Positions 26,563 through 35,615 of a stretch of 54,697 nt of DNA are shown piece by piece. The stretch is taken from positions 1 through 54,697 of the forward strand of contig JAOARY010000074.1 in assembly GCA_025210335.1 (NCBI GenBank), in the 5' to 3' direction. The stretch comes from Peptostreptococcaceae bacterium. GTDB taxonomy: Bacteria; Bacillota; Clostridia; Peptostreptococcales; Peptostreptococcaceae. Made by a program: the position numbers and the translations under genes. The notes below the pieces were generated by a model. The model did not search any database, had not been told where the DNA came from, and was given only the letters and a program-made list of their open reading frames with translations. Numbering within the stretch: position 1 is the first letter of the stretch; every line of letters starts with the position of its first letter.

Positions 26563-28272
26563 ATGTTAAAGGGATGTAATAATAAAAAGGAAATAGTAAT
26601 AACACTATATACAACAAGTAAATATAAAGAAAATGAATTTAATGAAATGGCTAAAGGGATGGTATATAAATTTAAAGCACTTAAAAATAAGAAAGATATA
26701 AATGAACCACAGAAGATGACAGATATTAAATCATTTATGAAGCAAAAGACTTTAGAAGCATATAAAAAATATAAAAGACCTATAATTGTTGAACATACAA
26801 TGCTTTCGATAACTCATTTTAATGGATTACCTAATCATATAACAGGTGAATTTTGTGATAAGATGAGTAATTATGAAATATGCAAACAAATGGAAGGAAT
26901 TAAATTAAGAGATGCGACAGCTAGAAGTGTAATAGGGTTTTGTGATGGAAAGAATATAAAAATATTTGAAGGTTTTGTAGAAGGATATATAGCTAATTCA
27001 CCAATTGGAGATAATGGCTTTGGTTGGGATAATATATTTATACCAATGGGAGAAATTGTTACATATGCACAGATGAGTCCAAAAGAAAAAAATAAAAAAT
27101 CAATGAGAAGAAAAGCTTTACAAGAATTAATAGATTATTTAAAGGATCATACCGTAGACTTTTTTGATGAGTCAGATAGTAATTTAGAAGACTTAAAAAA
27201 GGATTTAGTAGGATTAGAAAAACATAAAGATAAAGTAAAAGAAGGATTAATCGAATTTAATGAAGATAAAAATTTGATATTATTTGTTGGTGCAGGTGTT
27301 CCAAGAAATTTGAACTTACCATCTTGGTATGAACTTATGGAGGAAATAGGAGAAGATTTAGGTTTTGATAAGGATGTATTTATGGCTTCTGATAAAGATT
27401 TCTTATCTTTAGCAGAATATGCTAGTATAGTTGATTTAGAAAAATTCAAAAATAAATGTGTGGATAAGTTTAATTTAGATAAATTGGATAAAGATGAGTT
27501 GGATATAAATTATGAAATTGATAGATCTAATATATATAGGTATATAGTAAAATTAGAGCCTAAAAAAATATATACAACTAATTATGAAGACACAATAGAA
27601 AAGGCTTTTAGAATACATGGAAATCCTAATATAAAAATAGAAACTATAAAATTATCTAATGAAGAAAATGAACAAAAGGATAAATCTGGGAATGTGTTGG
27701 AAATAGTGAAATTACATGGAGATATAAACGATTTAGTGGGAAAAAAGGTGGATAATTTAAATGATTTAAATAAAAATATGGTGTTAACTGAATCGGGTTA
27801 TTTTAACGCTATTGATTGTATAGATAAGACAAATATAGATAAAGAAAATAATGAGAAAATTAATGAAGAAGATACACATACGCAAGGTGAAAATGAAAAG
27901 AATTGTAAATCGGAAGTATATAGGTATTTAGCGAAAGATTTAGGACAGAATAAGGGAAATGTAATTATTTTCTTAGGATATAGTTTGAGTGATTTTAATA
28001 TAAGATATTTCTTAGAAAAATGTAGAGAAAAGGCAAAGAAAGAAGAAAATAAAGGAGATAACGATAAAAATAAATTCTATATGTTTACAACAACGCCAAA
28101 TCCAATACAAGAAAAAATATTAAACCATAGAGATATAAAAATAATTTACGGAAAAGATCCAGAACCAAAGCAAGCTTTAAAAAAATTCTTATATGATATT
28201 GTGGAAGCGAAAAAGTATGAGAAAAAGAAAGATAAGGGAAATTCAAAAGAAGAAAATACGGAGGGACAGTAG
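26563..28272 (+). CDS. HAM1 (ITPase-like)-SIR2 fusion, predicted defence NADase
   Basis: 569 residues; first gene of the defence operon. Residues 10-195 are a HAM1/RdgB/ITPA-like inosine-nucleotide pyrophosphatase fold: TTSKYKENEF, VEHTMLSI then FNGLP (76-90), PIGDNGFGWDNIF (147-159), MSPKEKN and SMRRKAL (171-186). The ITPA signature VEDT is VEHT here and SHR is SMR, so catalysis is probably lost while nucleotide binding may remain. Residues 235-545 are a SIR2 domain: GAGVP (243-247), TTNYED with Asn340, KLHGD with His385, TESGYF, and GYSLSDFN (472-479), keeping the Asn and His needed for NAD+ cleavage. Inferred role: senses inosine nucleotides and depletes NAD+ during phage infection. RBS AAAAGGTG. 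Confidence 0.85.
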   Translation: MLKGCNNKKEIVITLYTTSKYKENEFNEMAKGMVYKFKALKNKKDINEPQKMTDIKSFMKQKTLEAYKKYKRPIIVEHTMLSITHFNGLPNHITGEFCDKMSNYEICKQMEGIKLRDATARSVIGFCDGKNIKIFEGFVEGYIANSPIGDNGFGWDNIFIPMGEIVTYAQMSPKEKNKKSMRRKALQELIDYLKDHTVDFFDESDSNLEDLKKDLVGLEKHKDKVKEGLIEFNEDKNLILFVGAGVPRNLNLPSWYELMEEIGEDLGFDKDVFMASDKDFLSLAEYASIVDLEKFKNKCVDKFNLDKLDKDELDINYEIDRSNIYRYIVKLEPKKIYTTNYEDTIEKAFRIHGNPNIKIETIKLSNEENEQKDKSGNVLEIVKLHGDINDLVGKKVDNLNDLNKNMVLTESGYFNAIDCIDKTNIDKENNEKINEEDTHTQGENEKNCKSEVYRYLAKDLGQNKGNVIIFLGYSLSDFNIRYFLEKCREKAKKEENKGDNDKNKFYMFTTTPNPIQEKILNHRDIKIIYGKDPEPKQALKKFLYDIVEAKKYEKKKDKGNSKEENTEGQ

Positions 28273-28366
28273 AGCAAATAAATTATATGAAAATATCAAT
28301 GCTGATATGTTTATTACTAAGCTTGATAATTATGGTAGTGAAATTACACTAAAGGGAGATTGTAAT

Positions 28367-31300
28367 ATGGCAGATAATAATATGAAAATAGGTTCAAGAA
28401 GACTTACTGTTAAAGAGTTAGAAGTTCTTTTAAAGGATTATAAAAATATATATGAACAGATAGGTTCTATTAGAGATAATGCATGGGAATTAAAAAATAA
28501 AATAGAAAATGATGAGAATTATAGAAAAATAATAAAAGAAGAACCAGAATTTATTAAGCATCATAATAATGTATTTTCGATACTTGGAACTAGAGGAAGT
28601 GGAAAATCATCTATATTAATTAGTATAAAATATACTATAATGAATCAAATTATAGAAAGAAAAAAGGGTACAAAGAATACTTTGGAGCATGACTCGAAAA
28701 GTCAAAAAAAACCATATAATATAGAATCATATGATACGGTACTTCCTATAATTGCACCTCAAGATATGGATGAAGATAGTGAATCACTTGGATGGATAAT
28801 TGGTTTTTTTGAAGATGAAGTAGATGAAAGTGAAAGATTATTTATTGAAGATAGAAGAATATTTGATTATCAAAATGAGAATTGTAATTTATGTTCTAAT
28901 AAAAGAATTAATACAAATCCGCTTAAAGAATCTTATAATGTGGTAAAGGAAGCATATTTTAAGAGAAAAAAAGATTATAAAAATAGACTTATGGATGTAA
29001 ATTCGGATTCAGATTATATTGATCTTAAAGGAGAAACTTTGTGTCAAGATGTTAGTTTGGCTAAAAAATTTAAGATATTTATAGATGAATTTGTGAAGTA
29101 TAAAAGGGCAGTAGCAGGAAGATATAAAGGATTTATTAAAGAACCCTTATTATTTGTATTCTTTGATGATGTAGATATAAGCACAAGAAAATGTATAGAT
29201 GTTTTAGAAACTATAATAAGATATCTAGCACATTCTAATATAATTACTTTTGTATCTGGAAATTATAAGACGTTTGAGGAAACAATAACCTTAAGATACT
29301 TGGAGCAAGATGGACTTTTGGATAAAGAACTTCAAGAGATTAATTTTACAAATTCAACAAATGACTCAAAGAATAATGCAATGAGAATAAGAAAAAAATT
29401 AACTTATGATTACCTAAAAAAAGTGCTTTCACCTGCACTTAGATATCATCTTACTAAAATTAAGGATGAAGATAAATACAATTTTGCTTATAGGATTGTT
29501 GAAGATGAAAATGAAGAAAAAACATCAGAAAAAGATGATGGTGTGCAATTGTATAAATTGATAGAAAATGCATTTGGTTTGGATGATGATAATTTTATGA
29601 AATATGAATTGGTATATCCAACTGATGATAAGAAATATGAAGTGATGAATAAGTTCTTTATGCCATTTGATAATAAACCTAGGGGACTTATAAATATTTA
29701 TTACTATCTAAATTCTATGTCGGATAAAGTAAATCTTGAGTTCGAAAAACAAAGAAAAGATAAAAAGAAAAAGATATTAAAAGATATATGGACTGAATCA
29801 GAATTAAATAAATTCCTTACCATAATAATAACATCTAATTCAAGATTAGATATATATAGAAAAACGATAAAGGATGTAATAAAGATAAAGAAAAATTATG
29901 ATGGAGAAATAGATGTTGATGTTGATTATTTTCAAATATGTGAAGGTGAAAAATTTAAAAATACAATAGTCGATGAAAACACAAAATTGCAAGTATTGAT
30001 TTTAGGTTTATTCTTTGATGGTTTGATATCAAATTTAAATAATAAAAAGAGCGATATTTTTATAGAAAGATATGATTATGATGAATATAAGGTTGTTTGT
30101 GATTATTTAGAAAGTGCTTTATCAAAAGGTGATGACATTCTTTTTAGACTAATCTATAAAACAAATAGAGTTTTTGAAATATTATATTTTTATGATAATG
30201 CTTTGAATTATTCATATAATAATAATTATATGGATATTAATAACAGAAATTTTGTAGAATATATAAAAAATATAGAAAAGAAAGTTAAAGAGAATGATAA
30301 ATATATTAAGCTTGATGAAAAACAATTGATAGGTTTGATTAATAAGAAAATTGTGATTGAGGAATTAGAGAGTTTTTCAAATAGTTTAAAAAAAATAGAT
30401 ACTAATAGTTTTGAGTATATAAAAAATTATTTGACTAAAAATATTATGAAATATAAAAATATATATCAATTTAATGATGAAATTATTAGTAATGATATAT
30501 ATTGGGGTTCAACTGCTGCACTCAAATTTGTACTAACAGCGGTAAAAAGTCTTGAGTATGATGATATTTTAGATTCTAAAATAGAGACTGAGAGATTAAA
30601 TTATTATAAAGAGTTTAAATCTGCAATTAAAAGAATTGAAGGAAATAAAGAGTCTAAGAATTTATATGAATACATCAAAATGGATAAAAATGAAAAAAAA
30701 ATAAATGCTTTATTTAATTTGGAGAATTTTAAAAAGCAAATTTTTATGTATGAAGGTAAAGATTTATTAAATGAAATGAAAACTTTGAAAAATTATTATG
30801 TAGAAATTTTTAATTCAGAAGATATAGATATTAAGTCGTATATAGACGAAAGTGTAAAAAAATTATTGGATGAAAAAATTAAAAATAAAACTTTATTTGA
30901 TGAAAGAACAGAATATAAGCCTATAAGTTTTGATAGTGTGGTTGAATATTATATAAATGAGAGCGATGAAGAAGTATTATGTGAGTTTAATCTTAGAGAT
31001 TATAAACATCATTTAGATAAGCTTTCCATAGAAATTCCTGATTATAATTTAATTTCTGATTTTCAAGTAAATAAAATAGCACCATATATTATGTATTATA
31101 TTATGGATAGTACATATGAATATTTATTAAATGAGAAAGAGGATATTAAAAAATTATATACATTTGATACTTTTTTTGAAGATTTGGACTTAGATGTTAA
31201 TGTAAATAAAGAAGAAAATAAGAAGAAAATAAAAGAATGCTACAATAGAGATTTGAATGTATACATATATTATAAGATTAGTGGTATTATTGCTCACGAA

Positions 31301-32221
31301 AATCCAAATGATATAATTGGAGATATTATTAAAGAATTGATAAAGAGAATATCTTTAAACAAGGAAATTTGCGAGCAAACTAAAAATATATCAGATTTTA
31401 GTTTAATATCTACAGTTTCAAGTGTTATGAAAAATTTAAATTATTTGGAAACTTTGTTTGGAATTAAAGATGTATTTGGATATGGTAATTATGAACATTT
31501 GGATATTTGGATGAATAAAGATAAAAATATAGAGATGAAATATATGATAGGATTATTTGAATTTAGTATTTTTGTTAAATCAAAAGGTAAGCTAAAATCT
31601 AAATATGTAATAACTGAGCAAGAATTTGACAAATTAACTGAAAAGATGGAGAAAAAAGTAGAAGAAAAATATAATGAGATATATGTGGGTACAGATGATG
31701 TTTTTAAGAAAATGTATAAATGCTATGAAAATATAATTCAAAGTCGAAAAAATTATAAAAATGCGATTAAAGAGAATTTCGATATTGATGAATTTAAATT
31801 TGATAATTTATCTAATTTAGAAAAGATAATAATTGAAAAAGATAGTATCTTAATTGATTTTTCTAAAGAATTAAAGATAGATTACTTTGTAAGAGGAGAA
31901 TATATAAGTGAAAAAGCAAATATAATTTGTTTGCTATATGAACTAATAGACAAAAATAGAGATAAAATATCATTAGATAATTTGAAATTTCAATTGAGCA
32001 AATTTGATAGAGAATTACATTCAGAATTTGAAAAAGATAAAAATAAGAAATTATCGAATGATGAACTTATGAAAATATTTGTTTATATGTGTTTCTTTGT
32101 AATCGTATACAAAGAAGAAAATAAAAAATCTAAAGCCAAAGAGTATGAAATATTTGCAAAAAAACTAAGAGAATTATTAGGCAATGAATATAACGAGCAG
32201 TTTATGGAACTATTAGACTAA
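28367..32221 (+). CDS. rdrA: RdrA-like P-loop ATPase (RADAR)
   Basis: 1284 residues from ATG 28367, chosen because AAAGGGAG lies just upstream; the open frame extends 58 codons further but overlaps the preceding gene. Walker A GTRGSGKS at 74-81. Walker B LLFVFFDDVD near 260-270, followed by a sensor-like strand IITFVSGNYKTF. The rest is a large, charged, helix-rich region without recognised domains. Order and partner fit RdrA, the ATPase that in RADAR assembles with the deaminase RdrB. It seems larger than characterised RdrA proteins (about 900 residues as I recall). A CNLC motif occurs near residue 180. The stop is 14 bp before rdrB. Confidence 0.82.
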   Translation: MADNNMKIGSRRLTVKELEVLLKDYKNIYEQIGSIRDNAWELKNKIENDENYRKIIKEEPEFIKHHNNVFSILGTRGSGKSSILISIKYTIMNQIIERKKGTKNTLEHDSKSQKKPYNIESYDTVLPIIAPQDMDEDSESLGWIIGFFEDEVDESERLFIEDRRIFDYQNENCNLCSNKRINTNPLKESYNVVKEAYFKRKKDYKNRLMDVNSDSDYIDLKGETLCQDVSLAKKFKIFIDEFVKYKRAVAGRYKGFIKEPLLFVFFDDVDISTRKCIDVLETIIRYLAHSNIITFVSGNYKTFEETITLRYLEQDGLLDKELQEINFTNSTNDSKNNAMRIRKKLTYDYLKKVLSPALRYHLTKIKDEDKYNFAYRIVEDENEEKTSEKDDGVQLYKLIENAFGLDDDNFMKYELVYPTDDKKYEVMNKFFMPFDNKPRGLINIYYYLNSMSDKVNLEFEKQRKDKKKKILKDIWTESELNKFLTIIITSNSRLDIYRKTIKDVIKIKKNYDGEIDVDVDYFQICEGEKFKNTIVDENTKLQVLILGLFFDGLISNLNNKKSDIFIERYDYDEYKVVCDYLESALSKGDDILFRLIYKTNRVFEILYFYDNALNYSYNNNYMDINNRNFVEYIKNIEKKVKENDKYIKLDEKQLIGLINKKIVIEELESFSNSLKKIDTNSFEYIKNYLTKNIMKYKNIYQFNDEIISNDIYWGSTAALKFVLTAVKSLEYDDILDSKIETERLNYYKEFKSAIKRIEGNKESKNLYEYIKMDKNEKKINALFNLENFKKQIFMYEGKDLLNEMKTLKNYYVEIFNSEDIDIKSYIDESVKKLLDEKIKNKTLFDERTEYKPISFDSVVEYYINESDEEVLCEFNLRDYKHHLDKLSIEIPDYNLISDFQVNKIAPYIMYYIMDSTYEYLLNEKEDIKKLYTFDTFFEDLDLDVNVNKEENKKKIKECYNRDLNVYIYYKISGIIAHENPNDIIGDIIKELIKRISLNKEICEQTKNISDFSLISTVSSVMKNLNYLETLFGIKDVFGYGNYEHLDIWMNKDKNIEMKYMIGLFEFSIFVKSKGKLKSKYVITEQEFDKLTEKMEKKVEEKYNEIYVGTDDVFKKMYKCYENIIQSRKNYKNAIKENFDIDEFKFDNLSNLEKIIIEKDSILIDFSKELKIDYFVRGEYISEKANIICLLYELIDKNRDKISLDNLKFQLSKFDRELHSEFEKDKNKKLSNDELMKIFVYMCFFVIVYKEENKKSKAKEYEIFAKKLRELLGNEYNEQFMELLD

Positions 32222-32235
32222 AAGGATGTGTTGAT

Positions 32236-35200
32236 ATGAAAAATTCTAAGAGTATGAGAACCATTGATCTTATGATTAAGACATCCTTACTTCCTATAAC
32301 TCAGGTGGAATACTTTGGTGTAGATATATTAGGTCTAAATGAGTCAGATAGAAAAGACTATATATACAAAAGTCTTAATAACCATATGAATATAGATAAT
32401 CTTGATGAAATCAATTTATTTTGGGATTTATTTTATAACAAGAGAAAGCTAAGTAAGATAAAGAAATTAGAATATGAAAATTTAATATACGAAAATAATA
32501 TAAAATATCAGCACAACAATTATATTATAGATTTGCTTACTCAATTTAGTGAGACATTCATATCTCAAAGAGACTCTAGGTTAGTATTCAAATACTGGGA
32601 AACAGAAAAAAACAAATATTTTAAGACATACAAAGGAATCAATAAGGTACTTGTATGGAACAGTTTAAACAGATATCTTGCTACAGATATACTAGGAGTA
32701 TTGTATTTGATTAACAATGATGTTAAGAATGAAGAATACCTACAAGACTATTATTCAAATATTGCATTAGAAGATATGCAATTAGAAAAAGTATTAAAAA
32801 AAGGGCTTGCAGAAACACATCTGCATGCCTCTGCTTCTAGGGATTTTTATTCTACATGGCAAAACTTAATGTCACCATACAATCAAAATGCAAAAATAGG
32901 GTTATTGGATAAGGTTCAAGTCATATCTAATAAGAATAAAAGTTTAAAGAAGCTTGTAAGAATAGCAAGTATATATAGAATGCTTATGGCTTATTATATA
33001 AAAAACAAAAATAAAATGCCGAACAACTTATGCTTTGGATGCTTTATAGAAAATATTTATTATAAAAATTTTGAAAAGCCATGTTCTAAATATGAAAGTA
33101 ATCCTAATAAAGATAGTTTCAAAGAAATTAATAATAAAAATGTATGTGATTATGAGGATGCAGATTATATGGTAAATGTTTATTACAAAAAGCCTAAATT
33201 AAGAATGTTTTTAGAAGGGTTATCTAAGATTGATTATTCTAATATAGAGAAATTTTCATTAGATGAATTAGATGGTTTTTATAAGATTATATTTGAGGAT
33301 ATTTTGGGATTAAGAAAGAAGAGGATTGATAATAAAAAAAGTGAAAGTTCAAAGGATATAATTGATTTTATTTTATTTGAACAAGATGATGATTATAATT
33401 CAAATATTAAGACTTATAGTGAAAATATATTTTTATTTAGATTAATAAATTTTTTAAAAAAGATTCAAAAGAAAAACTTATGTGAGGATTGGCAGTTTTT
33501 AAAGGAAAGTAGTTTAGCTAAAAGTGAAATATGTAATTTGGTACATGGCGATTATTTGCTTAGTGAGTTTTTTGTAAATTATTTAAAAATAAAAAATGAA
33601 GTATTTACTTTATTGGTTCAAGGAAATCAAATAAAAGGTCTTCTTAATTTTCAAAATTATTTTAAAAGGTCTACAAAAATCAGTAGGTTAGAAGACGAAC
33701 TTGATATGTGGGAATATAGATTCAGATATTTATTAAAAGACGAGAATCTTAGAAAATTAGAAATAAGAATAGCACCACCACCTGCCAAAGATAATAAGAA
33801 TAGATTAAGAAATCAATCGAATATAAAAGATGATATGAAAAAAGAACTTAAAAAAATTTTTGAATCATATTTAAAGGCAATTGCTCATTATATGGATTTT
33901 GATTATGAAAAAGTAAAAAATTTAGTCGAGGAGAAAGATAAGTACCCAAATTCTAATTATGATAGTTATACCAATGATGATATAAGATTTTTAAGAACCA
34001 AGATAAGAAGAAATATCCCAAAGCTATCTATCATATATCATTTTATAAAGAGTGATGATTCTAAGGTTGATAAAAAATGCTATATAGATTATAAAAAAGA
34101 TTATCAAAGAGAGAATTTATATTTTGAAGAACATAGAACTATTTATGATATGCAAGCAAAAGCAATATTGGAATTAAGAAGAGATATAAGTAATTTATCT
34201 TACTATATAGTTGGATTCGATGCAGCTAGTATTGAAGATTATACAGATCCTTGGGTTTTTGCACCTATATATGAAGAGGTAAGAGATAGCAAACATTTTA
34301 TGTTTGATAACAATCACAAAAAAATGCAATCTCTTAATTTTACTTTCCATGCTGGTGAAGATTTTAGGCATATATTAACGGGACTTAGAAGAATTGATGA
34401 ATCAATAAAATTCTATAAATATCATGCAGGAGATAGAATTGGGCATGCAATTGCACTTGGTCTTAATTTGGATTATTGGCAGAAGAAACATCCTATTGTT
34501 ATAATGCCTAAGATTGAGTATCTTGAGAATTTGGTCTGGCTTTGGGGACTATGTAAATACAAAGATACAATAATTGATTTAGGATATTTGGAAAGAAAGA
34601 TAATGGATATATGTAAAGATATATATATGAATACAGAGGGGATTACAATATATCTTTTGTGGGAAGTGTATGAAGCTAAGTTTCAAACAACTGATGATTT
34701 TATAAAGAATATAAAATATAAAGAAGACTGCATTTTAAATGGATTGATAGAGAAGAATAAGGATGAAGATGAGGTAGTAGATGATATGGACTTTGATATT
34801 TGGGATGAAAATTGTAAGTCAAGATGCTTTCAAGAACATAGCTCAAATGATTCTAAGAATATGAAAAGACCTTGTTTTAGATGGAATAAAGAAAAGCTAA
34901 AGATGGCTTATCATTGTAAAGTTATATTAAATAGAATGAGAGAGCCTATGAATGTTGAAGTTCCAAGAGATAAAATAGATATATTAAAAGAAATCCAAGA
35001 AATAATAAGAAATAAGGTAAGTAATAGTGGAATTATTGTAGAGACTAATCCTAGTTCTAATACTGCCCTTGGAGAGATTGAGAGTATATTTAATCACTAT
35101 ATAACTTCTCTTAATAAGATAGATACTATAAAGAATCATGATTCTTTGATGATTAGTATAAATACCGATGATCCATCTGTTTTTAATACCAATTTGAGTA

Positions 35201-35385
35201 ACGAGTTTGCATATATATTTTATTCTTTGGTTGAAAAGGGGTATTCAAAGGAAAAGGTATTAAAGTGGATTGATAAAATTAGACAACATGGTATGGATTC
35301 TAGTTTTATAAAGGATGATAGTGATATTGATGAGAATTATATTATAGAGATTATTAGAATCATAAATGATTTAAATGAGTATTGA
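32236..35385 (+). CDS. rdrB: RdrB-like adenosine deaminase (RADAR)
   Basis: 1049 residues, RBS AAAGGATGTG. All adenosine deaminase-superfamily active-site motifs are present in order: metal ligands His195 and His197 in AETHLHASAS; HAGED with His705 and the proton-transfer Glu708; RIGH with His737; and NTDDPSVF with metal/catalytic Asp978-979. The family converts adenine nucleotides to inosine nucleotides. RADAR RdrB was first reported as an RNA adenosine deaminase and later structural work implicated free ATP/dATP. The 500-residue insertion between the first His pair and HAGED is large. Cys clusters (CFGC near 265, CKSRC near 860, RPCFRW) may bind zinc. Longer than known RdrB (about 800-900 residues as I recall). 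Confidence 0.86.
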   Translation: MKNSKSMRTIDLMIKTSLLPITQVEYFGVDILGLNESDRKDYIYKSLNNHMNIDNLDEINLFWDLFYNKRKLSKIKKLEYENLIYENNIKYQHNNYIIDLLTQFSETFISQRDSRLVFKYWETEKNKYFKTYKGINKVLVWNSLNRYLATDILGVLYLINNDVKNEEYLQDYYSNIALEDMQLEKVLKKGLAETHLHASASRDFYSTWQNLMSPYNQNAKIGLLDKVQVISNKNKSLKKLVRIASIYRMLMAYYIKNKNKMPNNLCFGCFIENIYYKNFEKPCSKYESNPNKDSFKEINNKNVCDYEDADYMVNVYYKKPKLRMFLEGLSKIDYSNIEKFSLDELDGFYKIIFEDILGLRKKRIDNKKSESSKDIIDFILFEQDDDYNSNIKTYSENIFLFRLINFLKKIQKKNLCEDWQFLKESSLAKSEICNLVHGDYLLSEFFVNYLKIKNEVFTLLVQGNQIKGLLNFQNYFKRSTKISRLEDELDMWEYRFRYLLKDENLRKLEIRIAPPPAKDNKNRLRNQSNIKDDMKKELKKIFESYLKAIAHYMDFDYEKVKNLVEEKDKYPNSNYDSYTNDDIRFLRTKIRRNIPKLSIIYHFIKSDDSKVDKKCYIDYKKDYQRENLYFEEHRTIYDMQAKAILELRRDISNLSYYIVGFDAASIEDYTDPWVFAPIYEEVRDSKHFMFDNNHKKMQSLNFTFHAGEDFRHILTGLRRIDESIKFYKYHAGDRIGHAIALGLNLDYWQKKHPIVIMPKIEYLENLVWLWGLCKYKDTIIDLGYLERKIMDICKDIYMNTEGITIYLLWEVYEAKFQTTDDFIKNIKYKEDCILNGLIEKNKDEDEVVDDMDFDIWDENCKSRCFQEHSSNDSKNMKRPCFRWNKEKLKMAYHCKVILNRMREPMNVEVPRDKIDILKEIQEIIRNKVSNSGIIVETNPSSNTALGEIESIFNHYITSLNKIDTIKNHDSLMISINTDDPSVFNTNLSNEFAYIFYSLVEKGYSKEKVLKWIDKIRQHGMDSSFIKDDSDIDENYIIEIIRIINDLNEY

Positions 35386-35386
35386 T

Positions 35387-35420
35387 AAAGGTGTGTAGAT
35401 TATATCTACCGCCTTTTTTT
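35387..35420 (+). terminator. Terminator of the defence operon
   Basis: AAAGG-TG/GTAGA (35387-35399) pairs with TCTAC/CG-CCTTT (35405-35416) around a 5-base loop with one bulge, followed by T7. Separates the RADAR-like operon from the DUF262 gene. Confidence 0.85.
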
Positions 35421-35615
35421 ATTTATCAAATTTATTAAAATTTTTATATTTGTAGAAAAAATTACTTTTAGCTTTAATATGGAAGCTGTTCTTTTTATTT
35501 ATAACATCCTATACATTTAAAAAAATAATAGAATATGTTATTATTAAGCAGTGAAAAGCTTATAAATAGTGAGATTTATCGAATATATAGATATAAGATA
35601 AAGGATGGATAAAAT

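Noticed and set aside
28193..28366. Longer rdrA start overlapping the HAM1-SIR2 gene
   Set aside because: No ribosome site precedes it and the extension is mostly Lys/Arg from an out-of-frame reading of the upstream gene; ATG 28367 has a good site.
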